DNA from: G963663315 sp965116335
GTDB lineage: Bacteria; Pseudomonadota; Gammaproteobacteria; Arenicellales; Poriferihabitantaceae
Assembly: GCA_965116335.1 (NCBI GenBank)
Contig: OZ220677.1
Coordinates: 1,550,001-1,614,000 of the forward strand
Length of the DNA stretch: 64,000 nt
Direction: 5' to 3'
In this document: positions 36,401 to 46,043 of the stretch, piece after piece
How positions within the stretch are numbered: position 1 is the first letter of the stretch
How the letters are laid out: each line of letters opens with the position of its first letter
Notes under the pieces: model-generated
The model's database searches: none
Told to the model about the DNA's origin: nothing
The model's input: the letters and a program-made list of their open reading frames with translations, nothing else
Program-made: the position numbers and the translations under genes

Positions 36401-38761
36401 CTATCCTCCTACTTTAAGCCTCACCGTTGACTTGGCTTCAAGCCGTGCCTTGATTGCGGAATAGAGTTGTGCTTCTCCATTTTGTTGGTCGCGCAAGCTG
36501 ACTACTACGGAATACTCTTCGCCAATATTGCATAAATCATGACCCCAGGGAAAATCATTTCTGGTTACCACCAAAAACAATTTTTGAGTTCTCAGCTTGG
36601 AGCTTTTATTGAATTGCTTGAAACTCCAGACATCAGCTTGAACCGTGCCCTTACTACGTGCCTGTTTTCCAATCGTAGCTTTGTCGATTTCGGGGATATT
36701 CTCATAATCATCCTTCGGCGTTGCTTTATTGAACATTTTGGTCACATGCTGCAAATCTACAGCAGCAACCAGACTAAAATTGATTCGGGAAGCACGGTAC
36801 TTTATCCGTGTTGATCTGACTGGTGGGGTGTAGGCAAGCGCAACCGCTATCTCTCTTACACGATGTTTACCACCACCGGCAAATTCTTCAGGTATCGGGA
36901 TTTCATAGAAGTGATGTTTCTTATCTTCAATAACCTCACCTGCAACCAGCGTCACGGAGTTTTCCAGAGAGCGATATAGTGATGCCTCTTGTACCTGTCC
37001 ATATCCACAAACTCGTCTGAACTGTTTGTTTCGATCGATCATCTCCTGGCTGGGTTCCGGCATAACTGCATTCAGGCAGAGCAACGCCCGAACAAGGTTA
37101 GCATCAGCATCGGGATGTTCCCTGATGATACAACCGGCCAGATGAGCGATCTGCGGGGCGGACATGCTGGTGCCTGTATCAACGGCGAAGAGCGTACCGC
37201 GTGCGAAATCATTGTTTGTTGAAATCACCCCCAAGCCTGCGCTTCGATCCGACAGCAAATGACCTGCACGTATATTGATTGCCCAGTTGCCTCCGTGTGC
37301 AACCAGCTCTGGCTTGATCGCTCCGTCAACAGAAAAACCACATCGTGTAAATGGCGATGGCTGGTCAGGCTGAGCTATCGGCACTTCTGAAGGGTCCAGC
37401 TGGTGGGACTGGCTGTTCCAGGTTTGGTTGTGACGTGCCAGACTTCCCACGGTAAGAACATTTAGCGCCGAGGCTGGTTCAATGATCTTCCAGGCATCCC
37501 CCATCAGATAATCCGGGTAGTTGTCCCTCCATTCCAGCCGATCAGGGGATTCATTTACGATACGATGATTGCCTGAAGAAACTACAAAAAGTACGCCCAA
37601 TTCCCGCGACAATGTATCCAGAACGACGGACAGCCCCTTCAGATGTCCTCCAAGGTAGGGTTTGTTCGAATCACCAAATGAGAGATTGAAGACTCGACAT
37701 TTGTAGTGCTTCACGAAATAGCGAACCGCTTCTTCTATATGATTCTCGACGAATCCAGTTGTGTTTTCGTTATCTTTATCAAGAATTTTCCCACTGAACA
37801 AGAGTAGTTCAGGCACGAAAGCACCAGAGGACAGGCTGCTCTCGAAGTCGCCATAAAGCGCCAACCCTGCGACTTGGGTTCCATGACCATTCTCGTCATG
37901 TGCGCTTGTTTCACCAGGCAAAAAGCACTGTGCATCTCCCACTGCAGCACTCAACAGGGGATGCCCTGTTGTCAGACCAGTGTCCAGGACAACTACTCCG
38001 GGGGGATCTTCTCTCGGAGCGTCAACCACAGGAAACTCCATTATGTCACTAAACACAACGGAGCGGTTGAGGCCGAAACCAGGAGGTAAATCAACAGAAC
38101 GCACATCACGATGCTGGAGGAGTTGGGCGGCCTGTTTAGCGTCGCATTGAACCCGGTAAAGCACCAATTCAAGCTGTTTAACCTGGTCCAATGTTTTGAT
38201 CTTCTGTCGCGCCAGCCATTCTTCGAACATAGTCTGTTCTTTACTACTGCCTGCACGATTGTCTTCCAGCGGCCACAGCTCAACATCCAACATGAACTCA
38301 TCTGACTCCGGGAATCCTTGTTTCTTCAGAGCCCAACCTTTCCTATCTTCAGGGACGAAGCCATCAATCCCTTGCAGAGCGTAAATAACCTGCTCATTCG
38401 TGACACTCGAACCTTTTACCATTGTGGAAAGCCGTGCTTCGAATTGATCAATAGCCACATTGCTGGCAAATCCGATCACCATCGTTTCGCCTTCTTGACT
38501 GACAAATTCAATCTCTTTCGAAATCTTCCGAAGGTCTTCGGGGATAAATCCTTTGTCCACAGAAAATCGAAACAGTCTGCGATTATCAAAGCCGCCCACA
38601 TCACCGGCAGCTTGTTCTTTGGCATTGGCAAGTTTCTGCAATAACACTCTGCCATGTCCGGCGACATCTTCGGGAGGTTCCTTGGCACGGAATGCCCCTG
38701 CCCGCTTCTCGTTGACCGGCATCTCCCTTTGTAAGGGGAGGTGCGGGAATGTTTCTTCCAT
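36401..38761 (-). CDS. ietS: S8 subtilase, IetS-like defence protease
   Basis: 786 residues with a long N-terminal part before the peptidase. The catalytic triad is clear: Asp in VVVLDTGLTTGHPLL near 260, His in NGHGTQVAGLALYG near 292, Ser in TGTSMSAPQIAHLAG near 531, with the oxyanion Asn in FVVSSGNHRIV. No signal peptide, so it acts in the cytoplasm. It starts six bases after the AAA ATPase gene, the arrangement of ietAS. ietAS was first seen as a plasmid incompatibility/toxin-antitoxin-like pair and later listed among anti-phage systems. The neighbouring CRISPR locus supports a defence role. Confidence is high for the protease, moderate for the system name. Confidence 0.82.
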   Translation of the reverse strand: MEETFPHLPLQREMPVNEKRAGAFRAKEPPEDVAGHGRVLLQKLANAKEQAAGDVGGFDNRRLFRFSVDKGFIPEDLRKISKEIEFVSQEGETMVIGFASNVAIDQFEARLSTMVKGSSVTNEQVIYALQGIDGFVPEDRKGWALKKQGFPESDEFMLDVELWPLEDNRAGSSKEQTMFEEWLARQKIKTLDQVKQLELVLYRVQCDAKQAAQLLQHRDVRSVDLPPGFGLNRSVVFSDIMEFPVVDAPREDPPGVVVLDTGLTTGHPLLSAAVGDAQCFLPGETSAHDENGHGTQVAGLALYGDFESSLSSGAFVPELLLFSGKILDKDNENTTGFVENHIEEAVRYFVKHYKCRVFNLSFGDSNKPYLGGHLKGLSVVLDTLSRELGVLFVVSSGNHRIVNESPDRLEWRDNYPDYLMGDAWKIIEPASALNVLTVGSLARHNQTWNSQSHQLDPSEVPIAQPDQPSPFTRCGFSVDGAIKPELVAHGGNWAINIRAGHLLSDRSAGLGVISTNNDFARGTLFAVDTGTSMSAPQIAHLAGCIIREHPDADANLVRALLCLNAVMPEPSQEMIDRNKQFRRVCGYGQVQEASLYRSLENSVTLVAGEVIEDKKHHFYEIPIPEEFAGGGKHRVREIAVALAYTPPVRSTRIKYRASRINFSLVAAVDLQHVTKMFNKATPKDDYENIPEIDKATIGKQARSKGTVQADVWSFKQFNKSSKLRTQKLFLVVTRNDFPWGHDLCNIGEEYSVVVSLRDQQNGEAQLYSAIKARLEAKSTVRLKVGG

Positions 38762-38767
38762 GATCGG

Positions 38768-39763
38768 TTAATTCCTCTTTATACGTGCTCTACGTCCATC
38801 CTCACGCTTGATGGCCGACAGCAAGTGGCGTTCACCGAGGAAATCTTTGCCCGCCAGAACCATATCTTTTGCTGCACGGCGTATAACACGCTCTACATCC
38901 GCATGGCTCATTCCCTTGAAGTAGCCCGCTATACGAGCATCATCAGTTTCGAACTCTCGCCGTAATCCACGAAGTTTCACCGCCAACAGACGGCGTAACT
39001 GCTCGAGATTTGGTAATTCAAAAACCAGCACTTCATCAAATCTTCTCCAGACAGCCGAATCAAGAATCTGATCATGATTGGTCGCTGCCACCAAAATACT
39101 CTTTCCCTCATAAGCATCAAGCATCTGCAGGAAAGCATTGACCACCCGCTTCAATTCTCCATGTTCAGCCTCGTCCGAACGCTCCTTGGCGATCGCGTCA
39201 AATTCATCGAAGAGAACGACCATTGGAACACTGGAGACAAAATCGAAAACCTGTCGCAAGTGGCTCGCAGTCTCGCCCAGAAAAGATGAAATCACACTGT
39301 CAATACGCACTACTGCCAGTGGCAATCCAATCTCGTTAGCCAATACTTCTGCGGTCAGAGTTTTCCCACATCCAGGAGGGCCACAAAACAGCAGTTTATC
39401 TGCTGGATACAGTCCATAACTTGACAACAATTCAACCCGGTGATGCTCTTGGAGCAGTTCATTCAGGAGGGAAGAGTTCACATCTGAAAGCACAACATCT
39501 TCCAAGCATCTTATTGGCTCCTTGATCTGCAACAATGGTAGATTCCGTTCTTTTTCTTTCGGCAACCGGTCATTTAACATAGAATGTAACGGCACAGTCG
39601 AGCTACGACGACCATAAAGAATCTTCTCCAGATCATTGGCCAAAAGGTGATGGTTCTTGGCGCGCTCTTCTCTGATTAGTTGTTCGGAAACCTGCCTGAA
39701 GGCCTGGTGGTCTCCTTCTGATCCAGACTTCACTAGCTGTCTCAACAATTTAGCTGTTGTCAT
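38768..39763 (-). CDS. ietA: AAA ATPase, IetA-like partner of the S8 protease
   Basis: 331 residues. The central AAA domain has Walker A GPPGCGKT near 127-134, Walker B VVLFDEFDAIAKE near 182, sensor ILVAATNHDQILDSAVWRRFD and a terminal lid. The N-terminus (SGSEGDHQAFRQVSEQLIRE) is a helical adaptor. In ietAS the ATPase precedes the subtilase and is thought to control it. The two genes are separated by six bases, so co-expression is almost certain. It reads away from the CRISPR array. Confidence 0.85.
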   Translation of the reverse strand: MTTAKLLRQLVKSGSEGDHQAFRQVSEQLIREERAKNHHLLANDLEKILYGRRSSTVPLHSMLNDRLPKEKERNLPLLQIKEPIRCLEDVVLSDVNSSLLNELLQEHHRVELLSSYGLYPADKLLFCGPPGCGKTLTAEVLANEIGLPLAVVRIDSVISSFLGETASHLRQVFDFVSSVPMVVLFDEFDAIAKERSDEAEHGELKRVVNAFLQMLDAYEGKSILVAATNHDQILDSAVWRRFDEVLVFELPNLEQLRRLLAVKLRGLRREFETDDARIAGYFKGMSHADVERVIRRAAKDMVLAGKDFLGERHLLSAIKREDGRRARIKRN

Positions 39764-39972
39764 GATTTCTCTCTCGACACATTTTCTTCCTAGACATCCT
39801 GATTAGCCAACCGCACTTAAGTTTTTCGTTCACTAAATCAATCTGTTGCATACGCAGAATTTTATGGGCTCCAGTATTGCACCAATTTAAACCCTTTTGG
39901 GAAATTATTCTATAGTCAGTCCCGCACTGCATCCATGTCTTTGATTCGAAAGTCGGCCCCATTTCCGGAAGG

Positions 39973-41327
39973 GTTGTAGTTCCCGTTCTCACCCCGGATG
40001 GCTATAATTGCGGATGAAGAGCGTCAATATCGAGCTCGTTGTAGTTCCCGTTCTCACCCCGGATGGCTATAATTTGTCTTGGATAATGGGTGCGGCTCTG
40101 AACGTTGTAGTTCCCGTTCTCACCCCGGATGGCTATAATTGGCGGCAGGAAGGCACCGAGACGGGCAAGGTTGTAGTTCCCGTTCTCACCCCGGATGGCT
40201 ATAATGAATGTAATGAAAAGCCCCATCACAATTAGGTTGTAGTTCCCGTTCTCACCCCGGATGGCTATAATCCTGGCATCAAGGAGGCCGGGCTATTCAT
40301 TGTTGTAGTTCCCGTTCTCACCCCGGATGGCTATAATCTTTTGATGGATTGACCCACCGGCCAGCGTGTTGTAGTTCCCGTTCTCACCCCGGATGGCTAT
40401 AATCGGACGTCGTCGGTAGCACTCTCACCGAACGTTGTAGTTCCCGTTCTCACCCCGGATGGCTATAATCGGCAATGCTGTACTCGGCAAGGGCTTCCAG
40501 ATCGTTGTAGTTCCCGTTCTCACCCCGGATGGCTATAATCGGCAATGTATACTCGCCGAGCTTCCGATCGTTGTAGTTCCCGTTCTCACCCCGGATGGCT
40601 ATAATCTGGGGCGCGATCAGGAGACGGATATATCGGTTGTAGTTCCCGTTCTCACCCCGGATGGCTATAATAGATCGAACCAGACACCCATGCTCTTGTG
40701 GGTTGTAGTTCCCGTTCTCACCCCGGATGGCTATAATACCACAACGCCAGATGCGACTACCGCCGTTGTTGTAGTTCCCGTTCTCACCCCGGATGGCTAT
40801 AATTCCCCGTAGTTCAGCCAAAGCGTTCCGTCCGTTGTAGTTCCCGTTCTCACCCCGGATGGCTATAATTGAGTTGGCCATTTCATATGCCAGTTGTAAG
40901 TTGTAGTTCCCGTTCTCACCCCGGATGGCTATAATTTGACTTCTCTGGCAGATCTGTCAGATAGAGTTGTAGTTCCCGTTCTCACCCCGGATGGCTATAA
41001 TTGCGCGTATCCTACGCGCTTACTCAATCGCGTTGTAGTTCCCGTTCTCACCCCGGATGGCTATAATGAAATCGAAAACCTTAACGAAAGCACTCAGTTG
41101 TAGTTCCCGTTCTCACCCCGGATGGCTATAATCTGGGAACCTTGATGCTCGACACTGCGTTGTAGTTCCCGTTCTCACCCCGGATGGCTATAATCTGAGA
41201 ACCAGTGATAAGCTTACCGGTACGCAGTTGTAGTTCCCGTTCTCACCCCGGATGGCTATAATCCTTGATCCCAAGTTCACCACGCGACACGGTTGTAGTT
41301 CCCGTTCTCACCCCGGATGGCTATAAT
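39973..41327 (+). CRISPR. Type II-C CRISPR array, 21 repeats and 20 spacers
   Basis: A 36-base repeat beginning GTTGTAGTTCCCGTTC and ending GGATGGCTATAAT occurs 21 times without visible change. The first starts at 39973, the last ends at 41327. Spacers are mostly 30 bases, with exceptions of 26, 29, 32 and 34 bases, mainly near the right end. The GTTGTAG start and TATAAT end put the crRNA-sense strand on the plus strand, as in Neisseria-type arrays. The repeat pairs with the tracrRNA at 46044-46141. Spacers 8 (40470-40503) and 9 (40540-40569) resemble each other. Cas genes follow on the other strand. Confidence 0.98.
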
Positions 41328-41341
41328 ACGGAGTCTCTAAG

Positions 41342-41380
41342 TCCCTTGCCTGACTTGAAATTTGGGCAAGGGATTTTCTT
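41342..41380 (+). terminator. Rho-independent terminator between array and cas2
   Basis: Stem TCCCTTGCC at 41342-41350 pairs with GGCAAGGGA at 41365-41373 and is followed by TTTTCTTT. The T-run lies on the plus strand, so it ends transcripts leaving the array. It also shields the convergent cas2 end. Confidence 0.85.
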
Positions 41381-41389
41381 TATTCGGAG

Positions 41390-41716
41390 TCAAAACAGTG
41401 ACAATTGACTGGTTCCGACTGTTTTTTCCTGAAAACTGGGAGTTCCCACCAGGATCTTCATGCTGGCGAATTGCTTCTCGGTCACGGTCAATGCACGCAC
41501 TGACCCTTTAGGCGGAAGATATGTCTTCAACCGCCTGAGGTGCTTTTGTTCGGCATCATGGCCGTTTACTATGCGACCGTAAACCGAATATTGAAGCATG
41601 TCATAACCGTCCGTTATCAGGAATCGCCTGAACTGAGTATAGATGCGCCGTTCTTCTTGAGTTTTGACGGGAAGATCGAAAAATACCAGTAACCGCATGA
41701 ATCTTCGGTCGGACAT
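41390..41716 (-). CDS. cas2: CRISPR-associated endoribonuclease/integration factor Cas2
   Basis: 108 residues. Cas2 dimers bridge Cas1 in the spacer integration complex. The start MRLLVFFDLPVKTQEERRIY contains the conserved ferredoxin-fold strand with Asp. FLITDGYDMLQYSVYGRIV and SVRALTVTEKQFASM follow. It lies 19 bases after cas1 and is the last gene of the cas9-cas1-cas2 operon. Confidence 0.95.
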   Translation of the reverse strand: MSDRRFMRLLVFFDLPVKTQEERRIYTQFRRFLITDGYDMLQYSVYGRIVNGHDAEQKHLRRLKTYLPPKGSVRALTVTEKQFASMKILVGTPSFQEKTVGTSQLSLF

Positions 41717-41735
41717 GGGTTATGCCGAGTCTCTG

Positions 41736-42653
41736 TCAGACTTCCGCCTTATGTGCGTCAAGTCCAATCAAGGAAGGCAACTCAAGCAACAGCGTTGTCC
41801 CGGTAACAGAATTTTCGTAGCTTCGTGCCAGACTCTCCATAACCTGCTCTATCGAACTGAGGACTGACATACACCCCCGCGGCATCTCTACATTGACATT
41901 CAGTAAAGCCACCAATGCAGCCTTGTCGGTGGGCAACAACAAATGTGCCAGGTCTGCGGGCAAATGCTGTATTACATGCAGATCAACTAATGGACGAAAC
42001 GGCTCTATCAGATCATCGGCAAGATTAAAAGCATTGCGCTCACTGTCGTGAAACAATCCGATGGAAGGATGAAATCCGTGCGCGACCAGTGCTCGTGCAA
42101 TAGCCCCACGCAGGATAGCATAACCATAATTCAAGGCACTGTTAGCCCAATTTTCCCGATTACGCGCGAACTGACTGCCAAAAAGGGACCCGAAATAAAA
42201 CAATGCAGCTTGGCTTTCCAGATTCTGCGGGTCGCCGGACCGTATACGGTGTGACAAAGCAGTAAGATGCGCGGCCCCATCATTCCCACTCAGACGCAAA
42301 CAAGCCGCCTGATTACCAACTTTCTGACGCACTATTTTCGCCCAAATCTGTTTGATTCGAGGACGGGACAAAGCCTGCTGCTGCCGCAATCGGCGAGTGG
42401 TGCGGCTATGTTGCAGAAAAGGAAGATGGACTCCGTTGGGGTGGTGGTTCGGTCCGAGCGAATACAGGACGATGCCCTGTTCAGCACAGGCAGACAACAC
42501 GGGATGAGTCAGATTGATTTCAGCATGATCCAGTACGATGACCGCAATATCCTCCAATGGGATTCGGGCCTCCTGCTCCTGTGCGATGACCAACGCATGA
42601 CGGTCAATCATTAGCCGTGCTGGGCGGCTGATCAACAGGCTGCGCCAACTCAT
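41736..42653 (-). CDS. cas1: CRISPR-associated endonuclease/integrase Cas1
   Basis: 305 residues, the usual type II length. Cas1 inserts new spacers with Cas2. Metal ligands are in NLESQAALFYFG (Glu), HGFHPSIGLFHDSERNAF (His) and NLADDLIEPFRP (Asp). The N-terminal beta domain starts MSWRSLLISRPARLMIDRHA, typical of type II-C. No cas4 or csn2 is present, which fits subtype II-C. Confidence 0.96.
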   Translation of the reverse strand: MSWRSLLISRPARLMIDRHALVIAQEQEARIPLEDIAVIVLDHAEINLTHPVLSACAEQGIVLYSLGPNHHPNGVHLPFLQHSRTTRRLRQQQALSRPRIKQIWAKIVRQKVGNQAACLRLSGNDGAAHLTALSHRIRSGDPQNLESQAALFYFGSLFGSQFARNRENWANSALNYGYAILRGAIARALVAHGFHPSIGLFHDSERNAFNLADDLIEPFRPLVDLHVIQHLPADLAHLLLPTDKAALVALLNVNVEMPRGCMSVLSSIEQVMESLARSYENSVTGTTLLLELPSLIGLDAHKAEV

Positions 42654-42659
42654 TTCACA

Positions 42660-45600
42660 TTATCGTAACGGTTTTCGGTTCTCACACTGAACCAAATATC
42701 GACGACCCAAGACATCCACATGGAATTTACGCAGGGATAAAGCGGTTCTGATGCCGATACTTTCATGAAATCCATTCTTACCTACGGAAACATCACGATC
42801 ATGCTCCCATAGATTAATCGCTCCTGTAGTTCTGTTGCAACCTGCAAAGTACCCCGATTTCGTACCCTTGCGGGTTTTAACTTCGACAAAATCGTTGGGG
42901 TACAATGAGAACATGAAATCAAAACCGTCATCAATTGGAATCCAGTCCTCTTCATCTTTATACGGAACGATAGCCCTGTCTGGAAGAGGTTTTCTCCGAT
43001 GATGAGCATAGACAGGAACAACATAGAACTTACTGTTTTTGGTAAATACATCTACCCGCGGCATGGTGCCATTCTTGGCAAGGCCGCCACGGATTGGTAT
43101 GCCGGTTTTTTTACCGATCTCCCCAGTAACTGTGCACACGACCGGGCCATCGCCATTCTTGCCGGGTTTGCGTAGTGGGTTGTCTGACGGAAATGCCTTT
43201 TTAGCGTTGCCGCCATGCTCCTCCAAGCGTTTTCGAATAGCTGCATACAACTGTTTATTGCGGTGCGGATCTACCAGTGTAGGCATATCTTTCATACGCA
43301 ATTTTGCTAGTGGAATTTTTTTGGTTGCATAACCCTTACCGAGGCGTTCGGGTTGTGCATAGACAGTTGCTTCGTGTATCTCGCCGTTCTTCCGCCTGTT
43401 TGGAGATCGAGAAATAAAGACCGGGCACAGCTTCTCCAGTTCGGTTTTCGAGTACGTGCCCAGTTTCTCCATTTTCTCGCGCAGGAGTGCAGAATCCTTG
43501 ATATTGAGACGATCATTCACTTCATCGCGAAAATGTTTCCATGGCCTGGGGAAATAATGCCCAAGTTTCTGAACTGCATCGGGTTCTGAAAACTCCCGTT
43601 CCTTGTTTCGCGAATAGTCCGCGAGTCGTTTGACCATGCCCCGACTGCACGCTGCCACAACCACCGCATCCAGAGCATGATGCCGATCGTTGTCTCCCCG
43701 AACTTTGAGTAACCCCCAACGGTGACGCAGGAATGCTGTGAGTTGACCACTCAGAACCACACAAGGCTGGACATCTCCAGGTTTGCCTTCCGCAAGCAGC
43801 AGATGATTCTCAATGTAGTTTTTCAGGAACCTCGCAATGTAGCGCGTATCATTGAGATTCCGCTCCCGGAAGCCTTCCGCCTTTTTTTTACCAAAATTCT
43901 GACGAAGTAGCCGGCCCCTTTTGGCTTGGCGATAAGTCGGGTTGCTTTCAACGAATGCCCTGAAATTCCTCCATTTTAGACTGTCGTCTTCTCCGTCCAG
44001 ATACTCATACGGAGTATGACCACCCTTATTCTGGTTCTCTCTGGTCAGAACCAGCACCCTGTTGTTCTTGCTGTTGTCATAACTACGCGAATACGGCAGG
44101 ATATGGTCAATCTGAACGTAATTGTCTTCCTCAATCACTCGGTTCAGGGCCAACGGATCCAAAGAATAAGCGCATTTACCTTGTTGTTCCTTGTAAAGCA
44201 GCCATTTCTCCAACTCTTTGCCTGTGGGTACACGCCCGAACGAATCACAAAAATGTTTTCGAGCAGTTTCTTTGCGTTCCCTGTATTTTTCTTGCTCATC
44301 TCGTACATTCCGACGTTCATCAAATGGCTGACCCAAGTCACGCGCCAACTCGATATGGACCGCTCGTGGCGAACCGTACTGACGCACGATCGCGTTGATC
44401 ACCTTGCGTGCCTGATTGATCGCGCGCAGCACCACCGGATTACGTGGCATGTCCATATTCTCATCCCAGAGCATCGTGTTTCTTTTCCGATCTCTGCCCT
44501 TGTACAAGGGAGGGAGCAGGGTCTGTCTTTGCGATGTATTCGGCATGCTATGATGATAACCTGCATTTTTGCAAGCCTCGTCATAACGCAATCCCTTTGC
44601 CATGTGCGGAAGAATATTACGCAATGCCTTGAAAGAGAGGTTGCTGAATTTGTCGAAACGAATAGACAACAAGGCTTCGATCACCTTCGTCTTATTTGGC
44701 AAATCCAGTTTTTTCAGTTCACCCTCTACTTCATCGTCTTCCTTGTACACGCTCAACACCCAGGCGATCTCATCAAGAACTCCAGACTCGCCCTCCGCCA
44801 GTGCCTCCCGACTCATTTTTTTCCATTCCGCATTGAGTCCGCAAGCCTCCAATGCCTTCCTGATCTCCTGCCAACCATTCAATTCAACGAGCGCGGCAGT
44901 CTCCGGGGCTTTTTCCTTGCCATCCTTGTCCGGCCCGTAACTCAGTCCCGCAAATTTGAAGTCATCATCCAGCCCACCCTTCTTGACTAACGTCGCCCGC
45001 AATTGCCGATATGTGAATTTTCCGTTTTGCTGATAAGGTAGCGACAAAACAAGCGCGCGTTCGGCATCGGTCAAGCCATGAATCTCACCATACCGATAGA
45101 TACGCAGGTTATTCAATTTAGTCAGCCAGACATGGCGTTCAGCACTGAAGCTTGCTTTGGGAGCCCGATATTCATGCTTTTCAAGCGTGCAATGACCGAG
45201 CATATTCAGTAAATCCTCTCCCGAAAGCGGTGGCTTCTGTTCCCAAAGCAAGCCGGTTTTCCGATCACCGCTACCGAGAATCTCCCCTTGCAAGCACGTA
45301 CCTGCATGAGGGTTTCCCATCTCACGCTGACGTTCGAACAACAGAGAAAGCTCTTTATCCAGGAGAATACGGGATAGAGCCTTGCTGTATTCGTCGCGCT
45401 TATTTCGCTGCGCCTCTGGAAACTCTCTCAGTATCATTTCAGCAGCGGTTCTGTATCGCCCGCTCTCTATCAAGCGTTCGGTTTCGGCCAGCCCTTGCTT
45501 GACCTTTCCACTTTCGCCTTTTTCATCCATCCCTTCCTTGATACGGTCAGCGCGACTGACCCAGTGAAACCCGCGATGCTTGCAAATGTGGAAAATTACG

Positions 45601-46016
45601 CTTGCCCACTCCGCGCCGTCGAGCCGACGCTCCAAACCCTCAACCCTCAAAAGCCAGGGTGACTGACGGTGTGGTTTGGACAATGGATGATCCTGCAACC
45701 AGCCTTCGCTCTTTTCGTCGTCTGGAGGCGTTGCTCCCATCCAATGGGTGGGTAATCCTTCACATGCGAATAACCATCTTAGTTTTTTTAACCGTGTAGC
45801 ACGGCGATTCAGCCGGCGACGTGTAAGCCGAGCCGTGCGGCGCGCAAGATTAAGGGATTCTCCTTTTCTCGGGGTTTCAGCCTTATCAAAGCATCGAACA
45901 CCCAAATCTATGATGTGATCATCCGCTAACAGAGCCCAGCCGACGGAAGCAATTCCAACATCAAGACCAAGAGTGTAAGTGCCTGATGCAGTTTCTTTAA
46001 AATTGTTGTTCATCAT
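42660..46016 (-). CDS. cas9: CRISPR-associated RNA-guided endonuclease Cas9, type II-C
   Basis: 1118 residues, the compact II-C size. It cuts DNA guided by crRNA and tracrRNA. RuvC-I is YTLGLDVGIASVGWALL with catalytic Asp 19, followed by an arginine-rich bridge helix (NLARRTARLTRRRLNRRATR). RuvC-II is AVHIELARDLGQ with Glu near 556. HNH is NYVQIDHILPYSRSYDNSKN with His near 638. RuvC-III is RHHALDAVVVAAC with His near 779 and Asp near 782. All catalytic residues are intact. The start could be either of two adjacent ATG codons. It leads the operon with cas1 and cas2 and is divergent from tracrRNA. Confidence 0.97.
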   Translation of the reverse strand: MMNNNFKETASGTYTLGLDVGIASVGWALLADDHIIDLGVRCFDKAETPRKGESLNLARRTARLTRRRLNRRATRLKKLRWLFACEGLPTHWMGATPPDDEKSEGWLQDHPLSKPHRQSPWLLRVEGLERRLDGAEWASVIFHICKHRGFHWVSRADRIKEGMDEKGESGKVKQGLAETERLIESGRYRTAAEMILREFPEAQRNKRDEYSKALSRILLDKELSLLFERQREMGNPHAGTCLQGEILGSGDRKTGLLWEQKPPLSGEDLLNMLGHCTLEKHEYRAPKASFSAERHVWLTKLNNLRIYRYGEIHGLTDAERALVLSLPYQQNGKFTYRQLRATLVKKGGLDDDFKFAGLSYGPDKDGKEKAPETAALVELNGWQEIRKALEACGLNAEWKKMSREALAEGESGVLDEIAWVLSVYKEDDEVEGELKKLDLPNKTKVIEALLSIRFDKFSNLSFKALRNILPHMAKGLRYDEACKNAGYHHSMPNTSQRQTLLPPLYKGRDRKRNTMLWDENMDMPRNPVVLRAINQARKVINAIVRQYGSPRAVHIELARDLGQPFDERRNVRDEQEKYRERKETARKHFCDSFGRVPTGKELEKWLLYKEQQGKCAYSLDPLALNRVIEEDNYVQIDHILPYSRSYDNSKNNRVLVLTRENQNKGGHTPYEYLDGEDDSLKWRNFRAFVESNPTYRQAKRGRLLRQNFGKKKAEGFRERNLNDTRYIARFLKNYIENHLLLAEGKPGDVQPCVVLSGQLTAFLRHRWGLLKVRGDNDRHHALDAVVVAACSRGMVKRLADYSRNKEREFSEPDAVQKLGHYFPRPWKHFRDEVNDRLNIKDSALLREKMEKLGTYSKTELEKLCPVFISRSPNRRKNGEIHEATVYAQPERLGKGYATKKIPLAKLRMKDMPTLVDPHRNKQLYAAIRKRLEEHGGNAKKAFPSDNPLRKPGKNGDGPVVCTVTGEIGKKTGIPIRGGLAKNGTMPRVDVFTKNSKFYVVPVYAHHRRKPLPDRAIVPYKDEEDWIPIDDGFDFMFSLYPNDFVEVKTRKGTKSGYFAGCNRTTGAINLWEHDRDVSVGKNGFHESIGIRTALSLRKFHVDVLGRRYLVQCENRKPLR

Positions 46017-46031
46017 AAGTTATATTTATAC

Positions 46032-46037
46032 TATAAT
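46032..46037 (+). promoter_or_regulatory. -10 box for tracrRNA
   Basis: A perfect TATAAT seven bases before the inferred tracrRNA start, in a short AT-rich gap that also holds the divergent cas9 leader. No strong -35 box was found at 17 bases. Confidence 0.6.
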
Positions 46038-46043
46038 TCGTAC

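Noticed and set aside
39764..39972. A further gene between ietA and the array
   Set aside because: The 209-base stretch has only short frames without start signals; it is AT-rich and may be the array leader.
40450..40881. Long open frames on both strands across the CRISPR array
   Set aside because: They consist of the translated repeat (IIAIRGENGNYN or VVVPVLTPDGYN) alternating with spacers and have no ribosome-binding site.
44016..44990. A 324-codon frame opposite cas9
   Set aside because: It is antisense to a gene with all Cas9 motifs and shows no known domain.
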